From Teratosphaeria epicoccoides (taxonomy: Eukaryota > Ascomycota > Dothideomycetes > Mycosphaerellales > Teratosphaeriaceae), in NCBI GenBank assembly GCA_021401465.1, contig JADDMT010000028.1, forward strand, positions 248,001 to 312,000: a stretch of DNA of 64,000 nt, in the 5' to 3' direction. Numbering within the stretch: position 1 is the stretch's first letter; each line of letters starts with the position of its first letter. The notes beneath the pieces are model-generated. The model was not told the origin of the DNA. It saw only the letters and a list, made by a program, of their open reading frames with translations, and ran no database searches. Shown here piece after piece: positions 31,887-43,200 of the stretch. The position numbers were made by a program, and so were the translations under genes.

Positions 31887-33951
31887 GATGAGATGATATT
31901 CCCGACTTTGCGCTTCGTGGCGGCAGGTGCGGGAAGACCGTGGCTGCGAAGCCGATCCCTCTCCTAAGATGCGCCAGTGATAATGCCTGATGCAGCGAGA
32001 ATGACTTCTACATGAACCGTGGTTGTTGAGTGCCAGCCCATGCGCCGAGGTTGAACAATTGCGCAATCAATGCTTAGGAGAGCTTGACAGCCTGCTGACA
32101 AGGCGATGATGTCCTAGACGCTGCGGATTCGAGTGCCGCTGGCTGTGTCGCCAAGGCTTTGTCTGCTTTCGCGGCGAAGATTGAGGGAAAGAAGTTTTGA
32201 TGTCAAGCGCGTGGGACCGGTGGCGGGCGGGCGAAGGCAAAAGCAGAACACCACTGGTATGGTACAGATTTGTGCCTCTTGCGAAAGCAGCTGCATCTTT
32301 GCCCACCTTAGCCCGTGGGCAGATTGTCCAGTGGTGGATGGAAGACGGCAGCGGAATTGTGCACAGGCAGGGCGGTTGCGCCGGGGTTTGGACCAACGCT
32401 TTGGCGTACATCGATCTTCTGGCCGCGCACTGGCCGAGCCAGGCCCGAGGTTGCTTACGGAAGGGGAAGGAGAGGTGAGCACATATTCAGCTGCGGACGA
32501 GGGTGCCACAAAACCGTGACGGCTGTGCCGTGAGTGGACCCCCTTCAGAGCTGCTGGATTCGTGCGTGAGAAGGATCCCGCCCTCGGCCAGTGACTGTGC
32601 GTGCCATGTGCCGAATGCTTGGCGTCGTGAAGAGCCGCAGCCGCTGTTGTCCAGCCCTGCAGGTACGATGTCCGGTCTGTGGCTGCGCGTGCGAGATGAT
32701 TCGTCGCAGCCTTCCGCTACGTAATCGCTGCCGGATGCAGGGATGCCGAATGCGACAGTCAGCGGGCTGCACACCTGGCATTGTGTGGCCACCACTGGCA
32801 GCCACTGACCACTGCGATCACGGGTCTTGTGCGGTGCGGGTGATGCAATGACGACGGCGCAGCTTCAGTGATGCTGTCGTGTCGGAGGACGATGCAATAA
32901 GGCTGATCTGTCGCGCTTTGTTTGGGATGTACCATGTCATCCTACATGACCTCGTGAGGTAGTGAGAAAACATGGAGGAGACACAGACCGTCAAGGCGTT
33001 CATTCGCGCCCGTTAGGTAATCTCACCAGAGCAGCCCGCACGCCAGCGCGTCAAATGCTGCCTGTAATTTGGCAATGCAACGCGTCTATGGAAACGCCTC
33101 CCCGACCATCCACACGCCGTTGGCCCCCCGTTACCAAGGACGGCGCCTTCAGGTTTGCGGGCGTCATCTCTCTAGCCGCCGCGACACCACAACGCCAACG
33201 GAATCGAGCAGCTCGAAACGGCTTCATGTCGCCATCGAGATTTTGGCAATGAGATCTTCAGACGCAGCGACCCCGAAAGCTTAGGCCCAGTGCTGGAAGT
33301 TGCGACGGTGGGTGCTGTACTGTTGTCTATTGTGGAGCCTGCAACGAGGAGGTCAAGATCGGAGTGGAAGTTTCAAGTGCGCAAGGCGTGTTGGATAGGA
33401 GGACACGCGATGCGTAGAGTTACACATATACTACGAAGCTTTCCACTCACGGCGAAATGATCACGGAGGCAGTGACGTTGATCAACACATCTCGACATCG
33501 GTTCGTACCCAGACGAACTTTCTCCAATACTGCTTTTCAGGTTCCCAGACCGCAGCTTACTTCGTATGGGAACGAGCAGGACGCACATGAACTTTGCTCG
33601 ATCGCAGAACAGGGCGGTCAGCAGTCGTCGAGCTGGCACAAAGGCTGTACATATTTTCGCCAATACCGAGAATTTTGGATGCCCTCCCACCACGACAGGA
33701 GACGGCGCATGTCGATGCCTTGGTTCGGTTTCTTTGCATGTACACATCATGTCCAGACTGCTTGGAAGGCGTGGGATGCTCCAAGGTCGGAGTGTTCGAA
33801 GGCGATGATGCTTTTGAATGCTCGAGGCGCCAGTGCCGGTAGCCGAGCGACATGGGGACCAGCTGTGCGGCCCGCCTCAATTCGGCTGACGAGAGTAAAA
33901 GGCCTTTGAAGATGATATGTTTGTGGTTAAAGGCCGAGAACCATCTTGAGG
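31887..33951. other. 2-kb spacer, no gene recognised
   Basis: The 5' region of the receptor gene on one side and 3' side of the DUF202 gene on the other. Many short mutually overlapping frames occur on both strands (for example 33457-33909 plus against 33557-33955 minus). None shows family resemblance or a signal peptide. Confidence 0.4.
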
Positions 33952-34655
33952 TCAATCTGTCGTCTTGTAGATGTCAATCCCAACATGAACGGCAAATGTA
34001 GCCAGAAGCAGCTGCGCATCCGCCTTGATCAGCAAAAGCACACCAAAATCGTTGGCAAGCCAGTGACCGCCTACAGTAAGCATGAAGATACTCGTGACCA
34101 GCACTTCCCATCCCCCGGCATGTACCTTGCCAAGCGACATAGCCTTCTGCTGCCGGTAGAACCTGACGGTGCCCAGCAGAACCACGAATATGGCCGACCC
34201 TTGGAACAGGCACGCAATGGGATTGCTCAGCAGGAGGTAGCCAAAGACCACGCCTGGGCTGGCTCCATGCTGGAGACGGTAGAGCTGGGATATGACGATG
34301 CCGAGCATCGACAGCGCCGCTGATGTTCTGTAGTAGCCGAGGTAGGTACGTTCGTTGGCTGTGTCGCGGTCAGAAAGAGGCTCTTTGGGGCCACGAGGGT
34401 GGAGTTGAATGGACCGAGGTGATCCCGACATTCATCATGAGGCACAGAAATCCTGATGTGATGCCGCCACCAACGGGGAACAGGGTAGCCTGGACTGATA
34501 ACCCGAGACGCTCTCCGTGTCTCCTCGCGCGATGGGATGCCCTGCAATTCAGTCGCCTCCCTCTCAGCATCGGGTTCGGTCTCGACGCCATCGCTTACCG
34601 TATGTGCGGGCTCTGGCTCCGGTACAGGTTCTTCAGATACAGTTGCGGGCGACAT
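33952..34655 (-). CDS. DUF202 domain membrane protein
   Basis: Exons 34655-34415 and 34358-33952 encode 215 residues. The acidic, disordered N-terminus is followed by WWRHHIRISVPHDECRDHL, which joins across the intron to ANERTYLGYYRTSAALSMLG. That LANERT(Y/F)L.(Y/W).RTS signature defines DUF202 (YidH-like; also found at the C-terminus of VTC polyphosphate proteins). Three to four membrane helices follow (ALSMLGIVISQLY, GVVFGYLLLSNPIACLFQGSA, GWEVLVTSIFMLTVGGHWL, LLLLATFAVHVGI-type stretches). Role is unknown for stand-alone fungal members; it is probably a plasma membrane or vacuolar protein. The 56-bp intron has an unusual donor (GTCCAT) but is the only junction that rebuilds the signature. 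The family call is solid. Confidence 0.82.
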
Positions 34656-35226
34656 GCTTTGGATGCAATGCCTCTCGAACGGACCGGCGGGAACGGGAAT
34701 ATGATGTGGAAGAAGTCGCAGCCAGAGAAGTCCTGGACGTGCGCGCTCGATTTGGCGATTGCGTGATCGCCGCCCATCTTATTTCACATGCAGCCCGTTT
34801 TCGAATCCTTCCAGGCCGTCAGTGACGATTATTGTGGTTCCGTTCCCATGGTATTCTCATTGACCCATACACAGCCACCTGGTGCAATAGGGGTCCATCA
34901 GGCATTACGAGAACGCAACGAATTTTGTCCTGGGTCTCAGGCGCCAGAACCGGCCCACAAATTTCCCGGCAGCCACGCTCGGCTGGTGCCTGTTGCAGAT
35001 TTGCTGAGTGGCACGGCTACTGATAGCATGACAGTATAGAGTACCATAAACTGAAGACTTTTAGCGACTCATCTATCGATACAGCTATCTCGTACAAGTT
35101 GCAAGCTATTATCACGTCCCAAATTCTTCTTGACCCGATCACTAACTCCCCGAACACCATGCGTCGAGCCTTTCTCGTCATCGGCTCTTTCAATCAAACG
35201 GCATCTTTGATACGTGTAGAAAAGAA
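34656..35226. other. Spacer between DUF202 and zinc transporter genes
   Basis: The promoter of the DUF202 gene and 3' region of the transporter, both on the minus strand. No gene, repeat or recognised site is seen. Confidence 0.4.
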
Positions 35227-36931
35227 TCAGTGCACATGATTCCCATGATCATGCCCCTGACCTTCGTCCCTGGGTGTAGGCGGACAGCACCCCTTCCCAG
35301 GCGCACAGTTGTCGCCGCAATCAAGCAGACATGCGTCCGCGTCGCCTCGGAAGCTGCCAGCATTGCTCGGCCCGCGCGCAGAGCCGCTTGGACTGCTCGA
35401 CCCGGCATGATGTGAGTGCGAATCTGCTGGCTCCTGGTGGTTGTGGTCCGGGTCAAGGCAGAACTCGGGCTGGATGGTTGAAGAATGAATACCGTAACCA
35501 TGCAGGCATTTGCGAATATCTTGGGCCAGATGCATGTAGCGGGAGCTCGTGTCTTCTGTCATAAGTGTTAGTTTATGTCAGATTGAGGGCGCCAGGATGA
35601 GATTGCGGCTCACCTTTGAAGTCGAACGCCACTTGCACATGCAACGACGCCACCATCTTCGAGTCATTCAATTGCCAGACGTGCAGGTGGTGGCAGCTAA
35701 CCACACCCGGCAGTCTCTGAATGTCCTCCTTAATGTCCTCGACATCGACGCCGATTGGAACAGCTTGCAGCAGAATGCGCGACGCGGCTCTGCAGAGCGG
35801 AATGGCTGAAAACAAAATGATAACGGTGATGACGAGCGAGATGGCTGGATCAAAGTAGAACCTCCATTCGCCCTTGGCGAACCAAATGACCAAAGCAGTA
35901 GCAATGACGCCGACGTTGCCCAGGGCGTCGCCCATGACGTGGAGGAAGATACCGCGCATGTTGAGGTCGCCGTGTGAATGGCCGTGGCCCTTTCCTTTGT
36001 CCTTTGGCTTGGCATGCACGTGCTTGCTGTGATCGATGGATTTGCGCTTGTCAACCATGCCGTAGCCCGACTGCTTGCCAGAGAGTAAAGGCGTGTGGTG
36101 ATCATTCGTATCATCGTGGTCATCAATCGCGTTTTCCGAGTTCTCATTATCATCATCATCATCATCAGATGGTATGGTCTCGGCGGTGCCCGCCTCAATG
36201 ATTGCTCGGCGAAACGCATTGGGGCTGACGTAGATGTCCTCGATGCCAGAGTACCGTCTGGATTTGCTGCGGTTGGACTTGTGGCCCTTTTTTGGTACCA
36301 CAGTCGTCTCGTCGCCATCCACAGCAGTCGTCTCGCTTTCGACTTCTGCTGAGCTTTGTTTGGTTGTGGGCCACCCACCGAGTCTTTGCTGCGGCAGCAC
36401 ATCCACCACGTTGCCGCTCTCATCCGCCACCTGTGCATCGTGATGATGACTATGCCCAGCATGCCCTTCCTCAGCAGCATTACCTTCATCTCCATGTCCA
36501 TGGTCGTGTCCACCAGGTCCGTGATCATGCTCATGAAACAAGAACAAGCCCAGCACATTGAACGTCAGACCCAGACAGCCCACAATCAACACCACCTTTG
36601 GATTCTTGACATGCTGCGGCTCGAAGAAGCGCTGTATTGCGTCCAGAAAGATGGTCACGCACAGCGCCACCAGGAAAACTCCATTGACCAAAGCTCCAAG
36701 TGTCTCCGCGCGCTGCCAGCCGTATGTGTACGTCTTGGAGTTTGTCCTGGAGTTGGCGACTTTCACAGCCCAGAGACCGACGACTAGCGATAGGACATCG
36801 TTGAGCATGTGGAAGGCGTCGGCGACGAGGGCAAGCGAGTGGACGACATAGCCGGTGATGATTTCGACGAGGAAGAAGATGAAGTTGACGACGAGGAGGA
36901 TGAGGATGCGGTTGCTCTTGGAGAGAGCCAT
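35227..36931 (-). CDS. ZRC1: Vacuolar zinc transporter, CDF family
   Basis: A cation diffusion facilitator that exchanges Zn2+ (also Cd2+ or Co2+) for H+, expected at the vacuolar or endomembrane like yeast Zrc1/Cot1. Exons 36931-35614 and 35555-35227 give 548 residues. Six helices are visible. The metal-site pairs are HMLND in helix II and HVMGDALG in helix V. The loop after helix III carries a His/Asp-rich run (HEHDHGPGGHDHGHGDEG). The long loop IV-V holds a poly-Asp run from an ATC microsatellite (about 36144-36168) and a second His cluster (KGHGHSHGD). The cytosolic domain continues across the 58-bp intron into a tail with HDHGNHVH. No zinc-response element was recognised upstream. The family is certain; ZRC1 against COT1 is not separable here. 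Confidence 0.93.
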
Positions 36932-37734
36932 GGCCGCGATCGTGTGGCAGGGGAGCTTCGCGCCTGATTAGCTGTATGTATCTGTTCAGGTCTGTCGCTG
37001 TAGAAGAACGGGAGAAACTGCCACCGAAACAAAAACAGGCGGGCGGGGGCAAGAGCGCAGGACTAGCTTTTCTTGATCTCTTGCCCGAGCATTGGCCCAC
37101 GCAACGTTTCTCAGCAGGGTTAGCACGCAATAACGCCTCCTAGCAATCTGCGCTTGTGAAAGCTTCTGTGTGCAATCCACACGTCTTGTCACACTCTACC
37201 CGGCTGAAGCTGCTTGACTGTTTGCAATCGTTCAATTCTTGTTGTGCCCATGCATCGTGTCGAACGCGACGTGCATCGCATTATCATTTGTGGCTTGCCG
37301 CTTGCCGCTTGCCCGCCCGAGCTTAGCGAGCGGCGAGGGCGGGGGTGACAGCGGAGAGAATCATGACGGTATACGTAGGTACCTAGGTTTTAGTGGCGCC
37401 GCTACGATGGAGTGCACCCTGGAAACTGAAACCGTTCGCCCGCAAGCGTTATTACAAGGACATAGCCTTATCCTGGACTCTCGAGAACTGGCGAGTTATT
37501 ATGCTGCATACTTGCTACCTGCGGTCTGCCTACGGCGCGCACTATGTTCTTCCCGGCCATGCACGTTCCACGAGCGGGACAATAGCTGTCGCACGAGGAC
37601 CATCAGTTATCCGACGGGATCTTGAAAATCTCATCGACTAAATTCTTGGCTCCACGCGAGTTCCCTGTGTAAGGCACTGAGCCTACCACATCTCGGCTTT
37701 GCCATTCTATGTCCACAGGCTTGCGCCTCGCAAT
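36932..37734. other. Spacer upstream of zinc transporter
   Basis: TTGACTG occurs at 37214-37220. A GC-rich stretch (37300-37350, GCTTGCCGCTTGCC) contains a short direct repeat. No gene is recognised. Confidence 0.35.
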
Positions 37735-38460
37735 CTACCCAAGCAGCTTCGCCAAGGTCTCAACCTCGTTTAGCGGCTCTTCAAGCACCAAATTCTTGAC
37801 TGGTTGGGACAGGGGCGTGGTAGCATTTGGCGTCTCCGCAGAACACAAAGGCGCTTCGTCGGAGTGGCGCAAAGGTGGAGTTGGTTCCACACGGGTTGGA
37901 AAAATGGGAGAAATCGTGATCGCAATATGCTTCATCTCTTTCGTGTCTGGGCTAGGTGGCTGAAGCTAATACAGAGTTTCGCTATCTTTCCATCTCTGCA
38001 ACCAAATGTAACACTCTGCATGCCGCAGGTAGTTATCGCGAAGTGACCACAGCTTCATTAAGATCATTCGCGTGGTTGGAATAGCAGTCAAAGGCTCTTG
38101 TGGAGGATGTAGCCGGCGAGTGCATCGATTGTAGAAACGGGGTCTGGTCAGGACTGTGCTTGATCGCGGCCTCGAAGTGGTGTGGGATCATGGCCTCCGC
38201 TGTCTCGTAGAAGGCCTCGTAGAATTGCTTGCTGGCGAAGAGCATGGCAAATGGCCGTCGCATTTCAGCGACAGGCGTACTGGAGCGCACTGGGTCTTTG
38301 CCTTCCCGTTTGACCGTCAAGGACGCAACGCCGTCAGACTTTGCGGCGATGCCATTTCTTGATAGATGAGCTCGCGGACTTTACGGGGAGGACTGAGGGA
38401 GCTTGTGTTCTCGTCTACCATTGTGCTGCTGGCCCGAAGTGATGTTATTCTTATCGAGTA
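37735..38460 (-). pseudogene. F-box-like (2EXR-like) gene relic, frame-broken
   Basis: Pieces of one protein-like sequence appear in shifting minus-strand frames. The piece at about 38430 has an F-box-like PPRKVRELIYQEMA motif. From about 38340 a second frame reads FAMLFASKQFYEAFYETAEA. From about 38070 a third reads LRDNYLRHAECYIWLQRWK, and 37935-37735 a fourth with ETPNATTPLSQPVKN. The order (PPxVRxLIY, then L(A/V)SKQFYxEAxxxF) matches the fungal 2EXR/F-box-like family of unknown function. The first shift, between EMA and the next block, is one base and too close for an intron, so the copy looks broken. A sequencing error or an unusual intron set could also explain it. Confidence 0.4.
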
Positions 38461-38649
38461 TCGCACACTGGTAGCTGACCGAGCTGTTAACATTATACTG
38501 GTCAAGACGAGGCGAAGACGATTTCGTTCAGCTCCAAGCGCATTGGAATGGTCTTTCTATTCAGATGCCAACGAAAGCGCAAGTTCCGCCGCGTTTGGAT
38601 TGGGGTGCGCCCAAATTGGAGAGCGAGCAACCAACAAGCCGTCCAGTGG

Positions 38650-39975
38650 TTACCTCGTCTCGCCATCTAAGCCGTCAAAGATGCGCGGCAGATTTTCAAT
38701 AGCTTCAATCTTGCTTTCGGCTTCAGCCGCATACTGCTCCCCCATTTTCAGTCTCTGCAGTGCCGCATCGACAGTCGCCTTCCCAGCTTCGGCGCCTGCC
38801 GTTTCCCAGTCTGTCCCTCGTGAAGCTCCGGGATGTACGAGATGGCTCTCGTCTGCCAATCGAGATATGAGGCGTTGGGTCTCACTCTCGGCGGAGGAAA
38901 TGGCTTTGTGGAGGTGTGCGCTTTGCAGCAGAAGAGATGACTCGAATTGCTTGTGCACGGCGAGATCGGAGATGTAGGGGATCACAAGCTCCGCTGGAGT
39001 GCGTCGTTGACTGCTAATGCTATTGGAATTGCGTTCAAGAACTGAGGAACTTGGTGAAAAGTCCAGATCAGGTGTGGGAGGGTTGTTGACAGTATCAGTT
39101 AACTGCTGTCTCGCAGCGACATACTGCTCATACAGCTGCTCCACCTGCTCAGAGCTTGAACGCTGATGTTCAACATGCCCGTTTGTGTCGGCTATAGGAG
39201 GCGCAGCTTGAGAGCCCGTCCCCTCGGCTTCCCCAATGATAGCCAGCTGATGCTCCATCCATCCTGTAAGCTCGTTCAGCGCTCGTTGCAGGCCCGCTAC
39301 GTCCGCTTCGGAGCCAGACTTCGAAAAGGCGTCCGAAAGGGGCCTATGCTTTAGTCTACCGTTCCGGCCGGCGTCCACATTGCGTTTCGTGGAGAGGACT
39401 GCCTTTTTGAGATCCAGTACTCTGGCATTGACGTCCGCTTTATCGCCAAAAGACGCAGGCTGGCTTAGTGGAGGCGTAGGCGCGTCTCCAGCGGATTGCT
39501 TGATTATGTCGTCCAGATGCCCATCTACCACACCTTTGCCAGCTGCATTGATTTGAGCGAAGGTGCGATCCAAGACAAGAAGCTTCCTCTGCCTTTCTCT
39601 CAGTCGTAAAATTGGAATGTAGCTTTCGTCCACCAGCCCACTGCCATTACTGCACGAGTCACCGTTGCATTCGATGTTCAGCCTCGCAAGATCCGCTTTG
39701 AGTGAGTCGAGCCCCGCTTGCGCCGCGGTGTGGGCTTGCAGGGATTTCAGGTACGCTCTGCGAACGCCGGTCAAGGGTGGCGACGAAAACTCCAACAGAT
39801 CTCCCTCTGGGGCGGACGTGAGGCTCGTGACTGTCAAGGGGACATCTCCAGTCTTCAGTTGCCTTTGCACATGTTTCTGCAGTTCCTGCCGAATCGCAGC
39901 AACTTCGGCCCGGGGCTTGATGAATGGCTCTAATGCGTCTGCAACCTCAGGAAGAGGGAGATTATCCCAAGGCAT
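38650..39975 (-). CDS. Coiled-coil protein of unknown function
   Basis: A single-exon frame of 441 residues starting MPWDNLPLPEVADALEPFIK. The sequence is rich in Ala, Gln, Leu, Glu and Arg and looks mostly helical, with coiled-coil-like stretches (VAAIRQELQKHVQRQL, SLQAHTAAQAGLDSLKADLA, RLRERQRKLLVLDRTFAQI, QVEQLYEQYVAARQQLTDTV, ESETQRLISRLADE). There is no signal peptide, membrane helix or catalytic motif. It looks like a structural or adaptor subunit, perhaps of a microtubule or kinetochore-type complex, but that is a guess. It is divergent from BRR2 over 232 bp, so the two may be co-expressed. I do not recognise the family; that it is a real gene is well supported by frame length and composition. 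Confidence 0.75.
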   Translation of the reverse strand: MPWDNLPLPEVADALEPFIKPRAEVAAIRQELQKHVQRQLKTGDVPLTVTSLTSAPEGDLLEFSSPPLTGVRRAYLKSLQAHTAAQAGLDSLKADLARLNIECNGDSCSNGSGLVDESYIPILRLRERQRKLLVLDRTFAQINAAGKGVVDGHLDDIIKQSAGDAPTPPLSQPASFGDKADVNARVLDLKKAVLSTKRNVDAGRNGRLKHRPLSDAFSKSGSEADVAGLQRALNELTGWMEHQLAIIGEAEGTGSQAAPPIADTNGHVEHQRSSSEQVEQLYEQYVAARQQLTDTVNNPPTPDLDFSPSSSVLERNSNSISSQRRTPAELVIPYISDLAVHKQFESSLLLQSAHLHKAISSAESETQRLISRLADESHLVHPGASRGTDWETAGAEAGKATVDAALQRLKMGEQYAAEAESKIEAIENLPRIFDGLDGETR

Positions 39976-40207
39976 GGCTCATTGGCGTTCAATGATGACC
40001 TCCGCCACAGGTCAGTGCAGGGCTGGCGCGTATGGGGCTCGAGTCAGGAGCGGCACGAGGATCGCCGACCCGAGTCATGAGTTTAGTTCTGATCTTTCGA
40101 ATTCTTAATCAAACACGTAGTTGTGGTCAGCCACTGCCACCACCACCTTTGCCCTTCCTTCATCTTCTTGGGTGCTCACCGGGTGGTGAGCACAGCTATT
40201 GACGACC
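39976..40207. promoter_or_regulatory. Shared divergent promoter, coiled-coil / BRR2
   Basis: This 232-bp spacer lies between head-to-head start codons. It includes the repeat-like GTGCTCACCGGGTGGTGAGCAC (40170-40193), an inverted repeat with arms GTGCTCACC and GGTGAGCAC close to the BRR2 start, which could be a factor site or a 5' UTR hairpin. Confidence 0.5.
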
Positions 40208-43200
40208 ATGGCGGACTCCAAAAAGGGCGCGGGCGACAACCCGTTGGGCCAGTATAAGTACTCGGCCATGTCCAACTTGGTGCTGAAAGCCGATAAACGA
40301 TTCATTTCTCGACGAGGAGACGAGCAAACAGGCGACCCGGAGTCACTCGTCGGCAAGATCAGGCTGCAGGACATGGGCAGCCGGACTGCAAGAGACACTG
40401 CGCCAAAAGCGCCCGTACAAGAGCAGGCGCGCAAGAGGAAGCGCACAGAGCCGCTGCAGAGCTCGAGAGCAGCAGGCGTGTTGAGCCAGGCAGATTTGAA
40501 CATCGAAGGCCTCAGATACCGACCACGAACTGCTGCCACCAAGGAGATCTATGATCTGATCGCGACAAACGTGGCGCAAAAGATGGGTGGAGACTATCCG
40601 CTACAGGTCGTGGCGTCAGCGACAGATTCTGTGTTGGAATACTTGAAGGATGAAAGTTTGAAGGATTTCGACAAGAAGAAGGAGATTGACGATATTCTCG
40701 GTATAAGTCTGGCCAGCAAAGAGTTCAATCAATTGGTCAATTTGGGCAAAAAGATTACGGATTACGATGCTGAGGACGAGGACGAAGAGATGGGTGACGA
40801 GGCTGGTGAGGGCGCGGACATTGATGAGCGACAAGGTGTGGCTGTCGATTTTGGGGATGATGACGAAGACGAAGGAGGCGGACAGACGTTTGAGGTTCGC
40901 GACGAGGACGAAGAGTCCGAGGACGACCTCAACATGGAGACAGCCGAACTCGCTGGTCAAGAAGAGCCGTTGCCTCAGCAGGGTGAAGAAGAGGACGAGG
41001 AAGATGACGGCATGGTCATCGAGAGCCGAAGACGGCGGGCTGAGCGGGAAAACCAGGACCTGGACCTTGTACTAGCCCACGATATCGATGCGTATTGGCT
41101 GCAACGGCAGATTGGCCAGATATACGAGGATGCACATACGCAGAACGAGAAGACGCGCGAAGCTGAGCGAATCATGGGCGAGCATGATGAGTCTGGAGAG
41201 GAGAAGCCGCTGCGAGAGGTTGAAAATGACCTGATGGATCTGTTCGATTATGAGCACAATGACCTGATTGCCAAGCTGATAAAGAACCGCGACAGAATTT
41301 TGTGGGTCACCAAGTGGCGGCGAGCTGTTGACGACGAGTCAGCAAGGTTGGCTATCGAGAAGGAAATGGTCAATGCAGGTCACGCAGAAATTTTGAAAGA
41401 GCTTCGTGGTCGTGAGGAGGACTCAGCTGGTGCTGGAGCGCGGAGGTTGAACATTAAGCTGGATCTGATGGAGCTTGATGCCGAACCCCCGGCAAAGGAA
41501 GAGCAGAAAGAAGGCTTGGTTGGTGGTATGCAACCTCGGAAGACGCTGAATCTGGAAGATCTCAAATTCGACCAAGGCAATCACCTTATGACAAACACGA
41601 ATGTCAAGCTCCCACAAGGCTCGACCAAGCGCACTTTCAAAGGCTACGAGGAGATTCACGTGCCAGCGCCCAAGCGCAAAGCAGATGCCAACGAGACTCC
41701 GCTCATGCCAACGAGCCAATTACCGGCCTGGGCGCAGCCGGGTTTCGGACAGAGCAAGAGCTTGAATCGCATTCAGACCAATTGTTACCCTTCTGCATTC
41801 GAGGGCGATGGCAATATGCTCATTTGCGCGCCTACCGGGTCCGGCAAGACGAACGTTGCTATGCTGACTATGCTCCGTGAGATTGGGAAATATCGAGATC
41901 CAACTACTGGAGACATCGACTTAGACTCGTTCAAAATCATATACATTGCTCCGCTGAAAGCATTGGTCCAAGAACAAGTCGGCAATTTTGGCAACAGGCT
42001 GGAACCTTACGGCATCAAGGTGTCAGAGCTTACTGGTGACAGACAGCTCACGAAGCAGCAGATCGCGGACACCAACGTCATCGTCACAACGCCAGAGAAA
42101 TGGGATGTCATTACTCGCAAAGCGACGGATACTAGCTACACCAACCTCGTGCGTCTGATTTGTATTGATGAGATCCATTTGCTGCACGATGACCGTGGTC
42201 CAGTCCTGGAAAGTATCGTCAGCCGAACGATTCGCCGTCAAGAGCAGACTGGGGAACCTGTGCGCATCGTCGGTCTGTCTGCAACGCTACCAAATTACCG
42301 CGATGTCGCGGCATTCCTGCGTGTTGACGTCTCCAAGGATCTACACTATTTCGATGGCTCCTTCCGACCCTGCCCACTAAAGCAGGAGTTCGTAGGAGTG
42401 ACCGACAAAAAGGCCATCAAGCAGCTCAAGACTATGAACGATGTCTGCTATAACAAGGTCCTGGAGCAAGTTGGACAGAACAAACAGCAAATGCTCATTT
42501 TCGTTCACTCGCGGAAGGAGACGGCAAAGACCGCCAAATACATCCGCGACAAAGCGCTGGAGCTGGAGACAATAGGACAGATCATGAAAGTTGATGCTGC
42601 TAGCCGAGAGATCCTGCGGGAAGAAGCCGAACAAGTGGCCAATGCCGACCTGAAGGACGTGCTGCCGTACGGTTTTGGTATTCACCATGCTGGTATGTCT
42701 CGAGCAGACAGAACAGCTGTAGAGGACCTGTTCGCCGATGGCTCTATCCAGGTCCTTGTCTGTACTGCCACCCTTGCTTGGGGTGTCAACCTGCCAGCAC
42801 ATACTGTCATCATCAAGGGCACCCAGATCTACTCGCCGGAGAAAGGTAGCTGGGTCGAGTTGTCCCCGCAAGACGTGCTGCAGATGCTTGGCCGTGCTGG
42901 GCGGCCGCAGTATGACACTTATGGCGAGGGTATTATAATCACAACACAAAGCGAGCTGCAGTACTATTTATCACTGCTCAACCAACAGCTGCCGATTGAG
43001 TCACAATTCGTAAGCAGACTGGCCGACAATCTGAACGCTGAAATCGTGCTTGGAAATGTTCGCAGCAGAGATGAAGGTGTGGAGTGGCTAGGCTATACCT
43101 ACCTCTTCGTCCGAATGATCCGGTCGCCAGCTCTGTATCAGGTCGGCGCCGACTACGATGAGGACGAGACTCTAGAACAGAAGCGAGTTGATCTGATTCA

